Source: Rhodospirillaceae bacterium
Lineage (GTDB): Bacteria; Pseudomonadota; Alphaproteobacteria; Bin65
Reading direction: 5' to 3'
Assembly: GCA_028819475.1 (NCBI GenBank)
Contig: JAPPLJ010000039.1
Location: 1-64,000, forward strand
Length of the DNA stretch: 64,000 nt
The notes beneath the pieces were generated by a model, which was given only the letters and a program-made list of their open reading frames with translations, did no database searches and had not been told where the DNA came from. The position numbers and the translations under genes are program-made. Positions 1 to 8,211 of this stretch are shown here, in pieces (the first letter of the stretch is position 1; each line of letters opens with the position of its first letter).

Positions 1-709
1 CCCCCCCCCCCCCCCCCCGTTGGCGTCGCCGCAGACCTTGAACCCGACATCGGCGCGGCGGCGGACGACCCCTCCCCTTGCCCCTCCCCCAAGGGGAGGG
101 GGATTCGAGCGGCGCCTTCGGGGAATGTGCGGCGATGTCATGAAATGTCATGTTTCGTCATGGACGGGGATTGCGGCGGCGCGCGATCCGCTGCCGGGCG
201 GGCCGGGGTATGTTCATATAATGTTCTATTCGCGGATGTCAAGCCCTGTTGTGGCGGTGAGTCGGTTTGACATTGCCGTGCGCGCAGCGGCCTGAAATCG
301 CCCTGCCGTCCAACGCCCCTCCCTTGTCACCCCGGACGCTGCTTGGCAGCGATCCTGGGTCCAGGGCCACATACAAAGACCCGTCGGCGAAGACCTGTCG
401 GATCGGCCCCTTCGACTTCGCGCAGAGCCTGCCCTGAGCTTGTCGAAGGGGCAGGCCCTGGACCCCGGATTTCCGCTTCGCTCCATCCGGGGTGACAAGA
501 GAAGGGATTCGGAGAAAATTACGGGCTTTGTCGGGCACCGAAAGTCAAACTGACTCACTAGCCCTGTTGTGCACGGGCCGGTTCCGGCGGCTTGCGGGAC
601 GCCGCACTTCCTTCGCGCCGGTCTTGGAGCGGAGGCCGGCGTTACGCAGGCGGGCCCATTCCGGCCGGCAAAGCGGATTTCGCCGACGGGGCCCCGCCCG
701 CCCCCGCGC
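1..709. other. Non-coding left edge with C run and palindromes
   Basis: No convincing gene was found here. Bases 1-18 are a pure C run, probably a contig-edge or sequencing artefact. A hairpin at 69-101 has 12-bp arms and a 9-nt loop. A larger nested palindrome occupies 323-499 and is listed separately. The open frames crossing this stretch are rich in Arg, Pro and Gly with no recognisable motif, so they were not called. Confidence 0.7.
323..499. repeat. Nested intergenic palindromic element (about 177 bp)
   Basis: The outer arms at 323-336 and 486-499 are perfect 14-bp inverted repeats. Inside them, 357-368 pairs perfectly with 454-465 (12 bp) and 406-416 with 442-452 (11 bp). The inner arm carries the GAGCTTGTCGAAGG-type motif often seen in intergenic repeats of alphaproteobacteria. 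It has no coding capacity. It is most likely a mobile non-coding repeat, folding as a long hairpin if transcribed. Confidence 0.7.
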
Positions 710-2338
710 CTACAGGTCCTTCAGCACCTTCCGTGTCTCTTCCAGCGTCAGTTGCTCGCGCCGGGCGTCGTCGAGATAGGGGACGCCGATGCCGTATTCG
801 CGCCAGCGGGCGGCGACCTTGCGCTCCAGGTCCGGGTCGATGGTGTTGACCGGCGGCCAGCGGTTGCCGTCCCAGTCCGGGTTCGGCGCGTGCTCCCAGC
901 TCCGGGTCGCGTCGATCAGGGTGCGGGTCCACTTGCCGGTGCCGTAGGCGCGCACGTCCCGGTCCTCGCGCAGGGTCGACGGGTCGAGCACCGAGCCGTA
1001 GGTCGGCCCGACCAGCCAGACGTCGCCGCGGCCGGCGTTGACCCGGAAGGCATACGCCCATTCCAGCGCCTCGGGATCGCGGATGTCGATATCCTCCTCG
1101 ACCACCGTGACATTCTTGAAGAACCACTGGCCGGCGCTGGTGCCCCACAGGGCCATGCCGATCTGCTGGGCGTGGCCGCGATACTGCTTGCGCACCTGCA
1201 CGACGATGTTGCAGCCCGTCACGACCGGCGGCATCCAGACGTCGGTAATCCCGCTGACGCCGGCGTCCTCCAGCATGTTCCAGGCGATCGCCGACCAGGA
1301 ATAGGCGCAGAGCAGCGAATCCTCCGACGGGAAGCCGGGCCGCGCCCCCTCCAGCGCGCCGCGCATGATCGGGTCGTGGCGGTGGGTGACGCAGGAGACC
1401 TCGACGACCGGCTTGGGCGACGGCTTGCCGCCGAGATAGCCGGGATAGTCGGCGAACGGCCCTTCCATCTCCCACGTCGACGGGTCCGGGTCGATCCAGC
1501 CCTCGACGACGATCTCCGAGCTCGCGGGAACCTGGAGCGGCACCGTCTCACAGTCGATCAGCTCGACCGGCCGGCCGAGGATCGCGCCCATCATGTCCCA
1601 TTCGCAGACATGCTTGGGGAAGGGCGAGCCGGCGCAGAAGGGCATGACGTCGTGCCAGCCGTAGGACACCGCGACCGGCATCCGGCCCTTGGCGTCGCGG
1701 TATTTCAGGAAATGGTCGCCCCAGCCCTGGGTCGGGACCAGCAGCTTGCCGATCTTCGCCGGCCCGAGAACCTGGCCGCGGTAGAGGCCGATATTGGGCC
1801 GGTCGGTTACCGGATCGTGGGTGATGACGCCGCAGAATGTGTCGATGAACTTGCCGCCGTCGGTCGCGTGCCAGCGCGGCGCCGGGAACTGTTCCAGGTC
1901 GATGGCCTCGCCGGTCAGGATATTCTCCTTGCACGGCCCGTGATCGACGGCCACCGGGCGGACCGGGTTGCGGTAGGCGTCCTTGAGATGGCGCACCATG
2001 TCCCTGTCGCCGGCATCCTCCGGCAGGCCGAGCATCAGGCGCACCTGGGCCTTGTTCGATATCCCGCAGGTGACGAACTTGGTGCTCGTCGTCTCCCGGT
2101 AGTCGCGGATGTTGCGGAAGAACAGGCCGGGGCCCTGGAGCGCGATGTTGACCCGGGCGATGGCGCCGATCTCCTCGTCCCAGTCGACCGGCACGTCGAT
2201 CCGGCGCAGCTGGTTGTGCGCTTCCAGGGTCTCGAGCCAGGAGCGCAGCGACGGCCCGGCCTCGCGCGCCGGCCCGGAACCGCGGGCGGACGCCGCTACG
2301 GCTAGGCCGGCGACGGCAGGATCGACGGGTTTGTTCAT
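710..2338 (-). CDS. UbiD family decarboxylase
   Basis: This 542-aa protein matches the UbiD family of prenylated-FMN-dependent reversible (de)carboxylases acting on aromatic or alpha,beta-unsaturated acids. The NIGLYRGQV segment corresponds to the family's Arg-containing active-site strand. The EMEGPFADYPGY segment carries the paired acidic residues of the R-E-E catalytic network. Length is slightly above the usual 490-500 aa because of an Ala-rich N-terminal extension, so the true start could lie a little inside. No UbiX partner (needed for the cofactor) is seen nearby. It lies 109 bp downstream of a 2Fe-2S reductase on the same strand. The substrate cannot be read from the sequence; aromatic acid breakdown is an inference. 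Confidence 0.9.
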   Translation of the reverse strand: MNKPVDPAVAGLAVAASARGSGPAREAGPSLRSWLETLEAHNQLRRIDVPVDWDEEIGAIARVNIALQGPGLFFRNIRDYRETTSTKFVTCGISNKAQVRLMLGLPEDAGDRDMVRHLKDAYRNPVRPVAVDHGPCKENILTGEAIDLEQFPAPRWHATDGGKFIDTFCGVITHDPVTDRPNIGLYRGQVLGPAKIGKLLVPTQGWGDHFLKYRDAKGRMPVAVSYGWHDVMPFCAGSPFPKHVCEWDMMGAILGRPVELIDCETVPLQVPASSEIVVEGWIDPDPSTWEMEGPFADYPGYLGGKPSPKPVVEVSCVTHRHDPIMRGALEGARPGFPSEDSLLCAYSWSAIAWNMLEDAGVSGITDVWMPPVVTGCNIVVQVRKQYRGHAQQIGMALWGTSAGQWFFKNVTVVEEDIDIRDPEALEWAYAFRVNAGRGDVWLVGPTYGSVLDPSTLREDRDVRAYGTGKWTRTLIDATRSWEHAPNPDWDGNRWPPVNTIDPDLERKVAARWREYGIGVPYLDDARREQLTLEETRKVLKDL

Positions 2339-2447
2339 CGGATCGGCCTCCGGGCTGTGAGGCGGGCGTTATAGCACGGACGTTCGGCGATTTGCCTAAT
2401 GCCGCGACAGGGCCCGCAACAGGCCCGGCGTATCGCGCAGCCGGCCG

Positions 2448-3473
2448 TCAGGCGTCGCAATCGACCCAGACGTCGTCCGACTGCGGCACCGCCTGGCACA
2501 GCAGGATGTAGCCCCGCTCCTTGTCGCGCTTCGACAGCACGGTGCTCTTGCGCATCGCGACCTCGCCGGATTTCCGGATCACCATGCAGGAGCCGCAATG
2601 GGCGTCCTCGCAGGAAAAGACGGGATCGAGACCCTTGGACAGCATGGATCGCAGCAGGGTTTCGCCGGCCAGGTAGGGAACCTCATGTTCGGCGCCGTCG
2701 ATCGTGGCGCGGAAGGATTCGACCGCGCCGGCGCCGGCCGCCGGAACCTCCGCGTCCGCATCGCCGTCGCCGTCTTCCGGCATCGTGAAACGCTCGATGA
2801 AAACGTGGCGGTCGCCGACGCCGAGGCCGCCCAGGACGTCCTCCGTCAGGTCCATGAACGGCGCCGGCCCGCAAATGAAGAAGTCGCAGTCCAGCCGGCC
2901 GCCGATGAAATCCCGGATCGCGCCGGCATCGGCCAGTCCGGACTGCGCGTCGATGTGATGATGGCAGTCCAGCCGGCCGGGGAAGCGGGCGCAGAGTTCG
3001 TCGAGCTCGCGCCGGAAGATGATCTGGTCGGTATCCGTATTGGCGTAGAACAGGCGCGGCGAAAGCGCGGTCTCGTGCAGCGCCTGCTTGATCAGCGAGA
3101 TGACCGGCGTGATGCCGCTGCCGCCGGCGAACAGGACGGGCTGCCGGTCCCGGCTGCGCAGGACGAAGCGCCCGCTCGGCGGCGCGACCTCGATCGCGTC
3201 GCCCGGTTTCGGGACGTCGTTGAACCAGTTGGAGCCGAACCCATCCGTGACCCGCTTGACCGTGACTTTCAGCTCGGCGTCGCTGGACGGCGCGCTCGAC
3301 AGCGAGTAGCAGCGCTCGATATGGCCGTCGCCCTGCGGAATGCGGAACGTCAGGAACTGGCCGGGCTTGTAGCCGAACAGATGCGCGTGCTCGCCGGCCG
3401 GCCGCAGCCGGAACGACCGGGCCTGCACGGTCTCGTCGATGACCTCGCGCACTGTAAGCGGATAGAATTTCAC
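2448..3473 (-). CDS. Flavin/NAD(P)H reductase with C-terminal 2Fe-2S domain
   Basis: 341 aa with the ferredoxin-reductase order of domains: an FAD/FMN-binding barrel with the RCYSLSS motif near residue 55, an NAD(P)-binding domain with FAGGSGITP near 115, and a C-terminal plant-type 2Fe-2S domain. Three cluster cysteines lie in CEDAHCGSC and the fourth in LLCQA close to the end. This layout is that of PaaE/Hcr-type reductases that pass electrons from NAD(P)H to an oxygenase or hydroxylase. No obvious terminal oxygenase component sits beside it. The UbiD-like gene follows, with azoreductase and MOSC genes upstream on the same strand, so all four could be one transcript. Confidence 0.9.
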   Translation of the reverse strand: MKFYPLTVREVIDETVQARSFRLRPAGEHAHLFGYKPGQFLTFRIPQGDGHIERCYSLSSAPSSDAELKVTVKRVTDGFGSNWFNDVPKPGDAIEVAPPSGRFVLRSRDRQPVLFAGGSGITPVISLIKQALHETALSPRLFYANTDTDQIIFRRELDELCARFPGRLDCHHHIDAQSGLADAGAIRDFIGGRLDCDFFICGPAPFMDLTEDVLGGLGVGDRHVFIERFTMPEDGDGDADAEVPAAGAGAVESFRATIDGAEHEVPYLAGETLLRSMLSKGLDPVFSCEDAHCGSCMVIRKSGEVAMRKSTVLSKRDKERGYILLCQAVPQSDDVWVDCDA

Positions 3474-3558
3474 CGGCGCATCAATGCGACAGGCATGCCT
3501 CGCTTACAAGGGACCTTACAAGGGACAGGGTCCGCGCAGGTCGCAGGCACGCGACGGC

Positions 3559-4185
3559 CTAGAACTCGGCGGCAGCGGCCCTGGCTTCCTCGATCAGCTT
3601 GGCCCGGGTCGCAGCCTGGTCCTCCGGCGGCGACAGCATGGGCTCGACGACCAGCGAACGGATATCCTCGAACCCGATAAAACTGAGCAGGAAGTCGATA
3701 TACCGCTTCTGGAAATCGACCTCGAAGAAATCCGAGGGCGGCAGATAGGCGGCGCCGCGCGCGACGATCACCATCGCCCGTTTGCCCTTGACCAGCCCTT
3801 CGTAACCGCCCTCCACGACGGCGAAGGCCAGGTCCGGCTGGATGATGATGTCGATCAGATGCTTCAGCTTGTAGGGAACGTTGAAGTTCCACATCGGCGT
3901 GCTGAGCACGATCTTGTCGGCCGAGTTCACCCGGTTGAAGACCGCTTCGACATCCTTCCAGGCGTTCGCTTCCCGCTCGTCGAGCGTGTCGAGGTCCAGC
4001 AGCCGGTACTTGGCGTCGATCATGGCCATGTTGAGCTCGGGCAGCGCGGTATCCCACAGATCCATCTTGTCGATCTCGTGGTCGGGATTGGCCGCCCGGT
4101 AGGCCTCCAGGAAGGCTTCCGCCACGGCGATCGAGTGCGACCGCTCCTTGCGGGGAGAAACTTCGATATAGATGAGTTTGGTCAT
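3559..4185 (-). CDS. FMN-dependent NADH-azoreductase (AzoR-like)
   Basis: 208 aa, the normal size for the flavodoxin-like quinone/azo reductase family. The N-terminus MTKLIYIEVSPRKERSHS has the phosphate-binding loop form (SPR-x-SxS) that holds FMN. The mid segment STPMWNFNVPYKLKHLID is the characteristic AzoR/NQO signature (PMWNFxxPxxLKxxID). It probably performs two-electron reduction of quinones or azo compounds with NADH in the cytoplasm. The start ATG at 4185 lies 47 bp beyond the stop of the MOSC gene, consistent with co-transcription. Confidence 0.9.
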   Translation of the reverse strand: MTKLIYIEVSPRKERSHSIAVAEAFLEAYRAANPDHEIDKMDLWDTALPELNMAMIDAKYRLLDLDTLDEREANAWKDVEAVFNRVNSADKIVLSTPMWNFNVPYKLKHLIDIIIQPDLAFAVVEGGYEGLVKGKRAMVIVARGAAYLPPSDFFEVDFQKRYIDFLLSFIGFEDIRSLVVEPMLSPPEDQAATRAKLIEEARAAAAEF

Positions 4186-4232
4186 GGCCCGTCACGTCCC
4201 TTCGTTGTTTTGCATGGAGGCCTGCCGGACCG

Positions 4233-5015
4233 TCAGTTGGCGAGCGCGATGGCGTCTCCCTTCCTGACGGGGCCTTCCTTGATGACCGCTGCGTAGACAC
4301 CGGCAAACCCCTCGTGCTCCTTGGTGACATGCCGCAGCAAGGCGGGGTCCGTCTCAGCGGTTTCCGGATGGATGGTGATGAACTTGCAGCGCGGGTCGCG
4401 CTCCACGACCATGATCTCGACCGTGTCGCCGATCTTGACCGTCTTGCCGACCAGCTCGTCCTCGTAGAAGCCGCCCTTGTCGCTCCAGTCGACATAGAAG
4501 TTGGCGCGGAACTGCAGCTTGTGGATATCGGTGCCGGTCTCTTCGCTGAGCTGGCCGACCGTCTGCATCGAGAACAGCGTCACCGGCCGGCAGTCGACGA
4601 TGCTGCGCTGGGTATGGTGCAGCGCCAGCTCGCCCTCGGACTTGTCCTTGAGGCCGTCCAGGAAGGCCGGATCCTCGATGTCGACCACCGCGCCGTCCGG
4701 CGTCTCGACCTCGACCCCGAAGGCACCCGGATCGGTCGGGAAGGGCGCATGGATATTGGCCGGGTGGCCCATCGCCTCTGCCATATTGTCGGGCTTCAGC
4801 GTTCCGTCGCGCTGCTTGAAGCGCGCCTGGTAGAGCACATAATCTTCCTGCTCGCGGGCCGTGTGCCAGGGAAAGGCCTTGTCGGCCGCGGTCGAAGAAA
4901 CCGCGTAGACCCGGTCGCCCATCAGGCCGGTAAAGGCGACGAATATCTCGTCGACCTCTTCTCCGCGCATGCTCTTCACAGGATAGCGCCAAATGCTTTC
5001 CACGTTACCCAACAT
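4233..5015 (-). CDS. MOSC domain-containing protein
   Basis: 260 aa. The N-terminal part (VESIWRYPVKSMRGEEV, then GDRVYAV) is the MOSC_N barrel. The C-terminal MOSC domain has the conserved cysteine in ERDPRCKFITI and the VYAAVIKEGPVRKGD end. MOSC proteins are related to the molybdenum-cofactor sulfurase C-terminus and often bind a sulfurated pterin cofactor or act as N-hydroxylated-compound reductases. The frame is open upstream to 5192, but ATG 5015 is preferred. It is preceded by a GAGGG box 8 bases upstream and begins directly with the conserved domain. First gene of the likely 5015-to-710 reverse-strand run. Confidence 0.88.
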   Translation of the reverse strand: MLGNVESIWRYPVKSMRGEEVDEIFVAFTGLMGDRVYAVSSTAADKAFPWHTAREQEDYVLYQARFKQRDGTLKPDNMAEAMGHPANIHAPFPTDPGAFGVEVETPDGAVVDIEDPAFLDGLKDKSEGELALHHTQRSIVDCRPVTLFSMQTVGQLSEETGTDIHKLQFRANFYVDWSDKGGFYEDELVGKTVKIGDTVEIMVVERDPRCKFITIHPETAETDPALLRHVTKEHEGFAGVYAAVIKEGPVRKGDAIALAN

Positions 5016-5411
5016 CGATCCGCCCTCGCAGTTACAGGGATAATATTCGCCCCCGCCCGCGGACGACGCCGCCCGCGTTCGGAGAAACCCGCGGTGATCC
5101 GCTATCTGATTTTCGTGTCGTCCCGGCCGGACTCGGCAGCGACGGACTCGGCAGCGCTTCGACCGCCCGCAGGCAATCGAACTGCCAGTCACCCGACCTG
5201 GCTGGTCGCATCATTTGCCTACCAAACGCCGGCCCCGCGATATCGGACGATGCCGTGGGCCGGCTTGTGCGATTCCGGAACTGCCGGGATTCAGCGATTG
5301 CGGAACCTTACGCGACACGCGCAGGAAACCTAGCACCGAACCGTTGGGGAGTCCAGCAACCGCGCCGATTCCCCGCCGATTCCCCACCGGCTTGGGGGCG
5401 TTCGGACGGGC
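5016..5411. other. Intergenic region between MOSC and PhyH genes
   Basis: This 396-bp gap must hold the promoter for the reverse-strand MOSC-azoreductase-reductase run. I see a short direct repeat (GGACTCGGCAGCG twice, around 5129-5156) and a GATTCCCC pair near 5367-5386, but no gene, RNA or obvious operator. Confidence 0.5.
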
Positions 5412-6308
5412 TCAGGCCGCCTGGTCTTCTTCCTGCTGCAGGGCGAAGATCGAGGTATAGCCCCTCGACCAGTCCGGCGGGATCAGGCAGGGCCGGGGAT
5501 CGAACTCGGCCCAGCGCGCGGCCTCGCCGCGGATGACGCTGTTGGACAGCGCGATATTGTCGACAATGCCGGGGAACAAGGTAATGGCGTCGGCCGCGGC
5601 ATAGGTGTGCAACAGGAGCGGGCGCGAGCGGCTCGAATTGTTCGGCATCGAGCCGTGGACCATCCGGCAATTGTGGACGGTCACCGAACCCCGCGGACCC
5701 TTCAGCCAGACGACGTCGCCGAGCCGCACCCTGGGCAGGTCGCGGTCGTGGATCGCGCCGACCCACTGGCCGTCGTCGCCGTAGAGGTCGAACAGGTCTT
5801 CCTCATGGCTGCCGGGAACGACGCCCATCGGCCCCATCTCGTCGTCGACATCGGCCATGTAGACGCCGATGGTGAGCGGCGAATAGTTGGAATGGGGCCA
5901 GAACTGGATGTCCTGGTGCCATTTCACCTCCTCGCCGCCGCCGGACCATTTGAAGTTCAGCTTGGAGTGGTGGAACTTGACGTCGGGGCCGAGCAGGTCC
6001 TCGGCGAGATCGACAATCGGCCCGCGCAGGCCGAATTCCTCCAGCACCGGTTCCTGCGTCACCGGATGGTTGAGCCGGCGTAGCCGCGGATTGTCCGCCG
6101 AATGGGCCGGTTCGAGGTCGAACACGTCGTTCGACGCCGTGCAGCGGCGGCTGTCGTCGATGAACCGGTCCGTCACCGCCCACAGCCGGTCGAGCCACGC
6201 GTCGGAGACGAAGCCGTCCAGATGCAGATAGCCGTGCTCGAAATAGAAGCGGCGCTGGTCGTCGCTCAGCACCTTCGCCGGATGTTCGAGAACCTTCTCG
6301 GGGGTCAT
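5412..6308 (-). CDS. Phytanoyl-CoA dioxygenase (PhyH) family protein
   Basis: 298 aa, Fe(II)/2-oxoglutarate-dependent oxygenase of the PhyH family. The iron-binding H-x-D lies in WHQDIQFWPHS in mid protein. The distal histidine is in HNCRMVHGSMPNNSS, followed by the 2-oxoglutarate-binding arginine in RSRPLLL. A GGGAGGG box precedes the ATG. The family hydroxylates diverse small molecules, and numerous copies are common in marine and sponge-associated alphaproteobacteria, so the substrate is open. It lies downstream of a HicB-like gene and an FAD-linked dehydrogenase on the same strand. Confidence 0.9.
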   Translation of the reverse strand: MTPEKVLEHPAKVLSDDQRRFYFEHGYLHLDGFVSDAWLDRLWAVTDRFIDDSRRCTASNDVFDLEPAHSADNPRLRRLNHPVTQEPVLEEFGLRGPIVDLAEDLLGPDVKFHHSKLNFKWSGGGEEVKWHQDIQFWPHSNYSPLTIGVYMADVDDEMGPMGVVPGSHEEDLFDLYGDDGQWVGAIHDRDLPRVRLGDVVWLKGPRGSVTVHNCRMVHGSMPNNSSRSRPLLLHTYAAADAITLFPGIVDNIALSNSVIRGEAARWAEFDPRPCLIPPDWSRGYTSIFALQQEEDQAA

Positions 6309-6363
6309 GGCCTTGCCCTCCCTGGGGCGGTGTCGGAGGCTTCTTCGTGGTGCGGCGGTGCGA

Positions 6364-6576
6364 CTACGCGAGCATCAGGCGCTCGCCTTTCGGCTCCGGC
6401 ACCCGGTCGCCGAGTTCCCGGGCCGTATCGATCCAGAAATCCATCGCCTCGTTTACATTCCGGAGCGCGGCTTCCTGCGTGTCGCCATGCGCCATGCATC
6501 CCGGCAATTCCGGGACTTCGGCGATGAACGCCCGGTCTTCGTTGCTCCAATAGAGAATGATTTCGTACTTGTGCAT
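6364..6576 (-). CDS. HicB-like antitoxin-type small protein, no HicA partner seen
   Basis: 70 aa with the HicB antitoxin N-terminal fold: a short strand with YEIILYWSNEDRAFIAEVPEL, then PGCMAHGDTQEAALRNVNEAM, the usual G-C-x-A-x-G-D-T turn and helix. It lacks a C-terminal DNA-binding extension. No HicA-like toxin reading frame was recognised next to it. It may be an orphan regulator or a chromosomal HicB-like protein of unknown partner. A GTG at 6579 directly precedes the chosen ATG. The stop of the dehydrogenase gene lies 12 bp upstream, suggesting co-transcription. Confidence 0.75.
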   Translation of the reverse strand: MHKYEIILYWSNEDRAFIAEVPELPGCMAHGDTQEAALRNVNEAMDFWIDTARELGDRVPEPKGERLMLA

Positions 6577-6588
6577 CACGCGCGCGCC

Positions 6589-8001
6589 CTACACCCGCAA
6601 AATCTTGCCCGGGTTCATGATGTCGTCCGGGTCGAGGGCCTTCTTGATCATGCGCATGAGCGAGACCGCCTCGCCGTGCTCGGCGATCAGGAAGTCCATC
6701 TTGCCCATGCCGATGCCGTGCTCGCCGGTGCAGGTGCCTTCCATGGCGATGGCGCGGTGGACCAGGCGCTCGTTGACCGCGTTGGCCCGGGCCATCTCGT
6801 CCGCGTCTTCCTTGTCGGCGATCAGGACCAGATGGAAGTTGCCGTCGCCGACATGGCCGACGATGGGCGCGATCAGGTCGTTCTCGCGGATGTCGTTCTG
6901 GGTCTCGACGATGCATTCGGCGAGCCGGCTGATCGGCACGCAGACGTCGGTCGCCCACACTTCCGCGCCCTTGCGGATATTCTTGGCGGCGTAGGCGGCG
7001 TCGTGGCGCGCCTGCCACAGCTTCGCCCGCTCCTCGGCGCTCGCCGTCCACTGGAAATCGCCGCCGCCCCACTCGTCGGAGATCGCCTTGACCATCTCGG
7101 CCTGCTCGGCCGTGCCCGCCTCGGTGCCGTGGAATTCGAACCACAGCATCGGCGCGACCGGCAGGTCGGTGCCCGAATAGTCGTTGGTCGCCTTCATCTG
7201 CACTTCGTCGGCGATCTCGATGCGCGCGACCGGGATGCCGAGCTGGATGGTCTCGATCACCGTGTTGACCGCCGCCTCCAGCGAGGGATAGGCGCACAGG
7301 GCCGAGACGATGGATTCGGGGATGCCGTAGAGCCTCAGCGTGATCTCGGTAATCACGCCCAGCGTGCCCTCGGAGCCGACGAACAGGCGGGTCAGGTCGT
7401 AGCCGGCCGAGGATTTGCGCGCGCGCTGCGCCGTCCTGACGACCCGGCCGTCGGCGGTGACGACGGTGAGGCCGAGGACGTTCTCGCGCATGGTGCCGTA
7501 GCGCACCGCGTTGGTGCCGCTGGCGCGGGTCGCCGTCATGCCGCCGATCGAGGCGTCGGCGCCCGGATCGATCGGGAAGAACAGGCCGGTGTCGCGCAGA
7601 TATTCGTTGAGCTGCTTGCGGGTGACGCCGGGCTGGACGCGGCAGTCCAGGTCTTCGGCGTTGACCTCCAGCACCGCGTCCATGCGCGTCAGGTCGATGC
7701 ACAGGCCGCCGTTGAGCGCCGCGACATGGCCTTCCAGCGACGTGCCGGTGCCGAAGGGGATCACGGGCACCCGGTATTCGGCGCAGACCCCGACCGCCTC
7801 GGCGACCTCCTCGGTCGATTCGGCGTAGAACACGGCGTCCGGCGGCACGACCGGGTGATGGTCCTCGCCCTTGCCGTGCTGCTCGCGCACCGATTCGGAG
7901 GTTGAAAGCCGGTCGCCGAACCGCTGTTTGAGGATACCGACCGCCTCGTCGATCCGCGACTCCGGCCGGTGCTCGACCGTGCGGTGTATCTGCAGGGCCA
8001 T
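6589..8001 (-). CDS. FAD-linked oxidase, D-lactate/glycolate dehydrogenase type
   Basis: 470 aa. The N-terminal FAD-binding type 4 domain shows PVIPFGTGTSLEGH and FPIDPGADASIGGM. The C-terminal FAD-oxidase domain shows GHVGDGNFH and the EGTCTGEHGIGMGK motif holding metal/substrate histidines. This pattern is typical of D-2-hydroxyacid dehydrogenases (LDHD/GlcD group). The same frame stays open upstream to 9777 on the reverse strand, but that part is antisense to the acyl-CoA synthetase. ATG 8001 with GGGAGGG about seven bases upstream is clearly the start. It faces the synthetase gene divergently and leads the HicB-PhyH run. Confidence 0.92.
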   Translation of the reverse strand: MALQIHRTVEHRPESRIDEAVGILKQRFGDRLSTSESVREQHGKGEDHHPVVPPDAVFYAESTEEVAEAVGVCAEYRVPVIPFGTGTSLEGHVAALNGGLCIDLTRMDAVLEVNAEDLDCRVQPGVTRKQLNEYLRDTGLFFPIDPGADASIGGMTATRASGTNAVRYGTMRENVLGLTVVTADGRVVRTAQRARKSSAGYDLTRLFVGSEGTLGVITEITLRLYGIPESIVSALCAYPSLEAAVNTVIETIQLGIPVARIEIADEVQMKATNDYSGTDLPVAPMLWFEFHGTEAGTAEQAEMVKAISDEWGGGDFQWTASAEERAKLWQARHDAAYAAKNIRKGAEVWATDVCVPISRLAECIVETQNDIRENDLIAPIVGHVGDGNFHLVLIADKEDADEMARANAVNERLVHRAIAMEGTCTGEHGIGMGKMDFLIAEHGEAVSLMRMIKKALDPDDIMNPGKILRV

Positions 8002-8211
8002 GCCGGCACCCTCCCCGTTTCCTCCGGGTTGCGGCGAACCCGTTTCCGTTCCCCTCCTGCTTACGCCACCGCCGGCCCTGCGGCAAGACGGAGCGGCAAG
8101 GCACAGGGCCGCGCCGCGGCTGTCTACGGGGTTTTCCATCGGGCGGGCCTTGCCGTAAGAAACTGCCCGCCGAGCGCGATGCCGGATTTCCGACCCCCTG
8201 ATGGCCCGACC

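Noticed and set aside
323-499. CRISPR or attachment site at the left-end palindrome
   Set aside because: No repeat-spacer periodicity and no integrase nearby; it is a single nested inverted repeat.
569-2305. 578-aa forward open frame at the left end
   Set aside because: Antisense shadow of the UbiD-like gene, rich in Arg, Asp, Val and Ala without motifs.
6310-6600. HicA toxin partner for the HicB-like gene
   Set aside because: No 55-80-residue frame with HicA features was found on either side; the flanks are fully occupied by the PhyH and oxidase genes.
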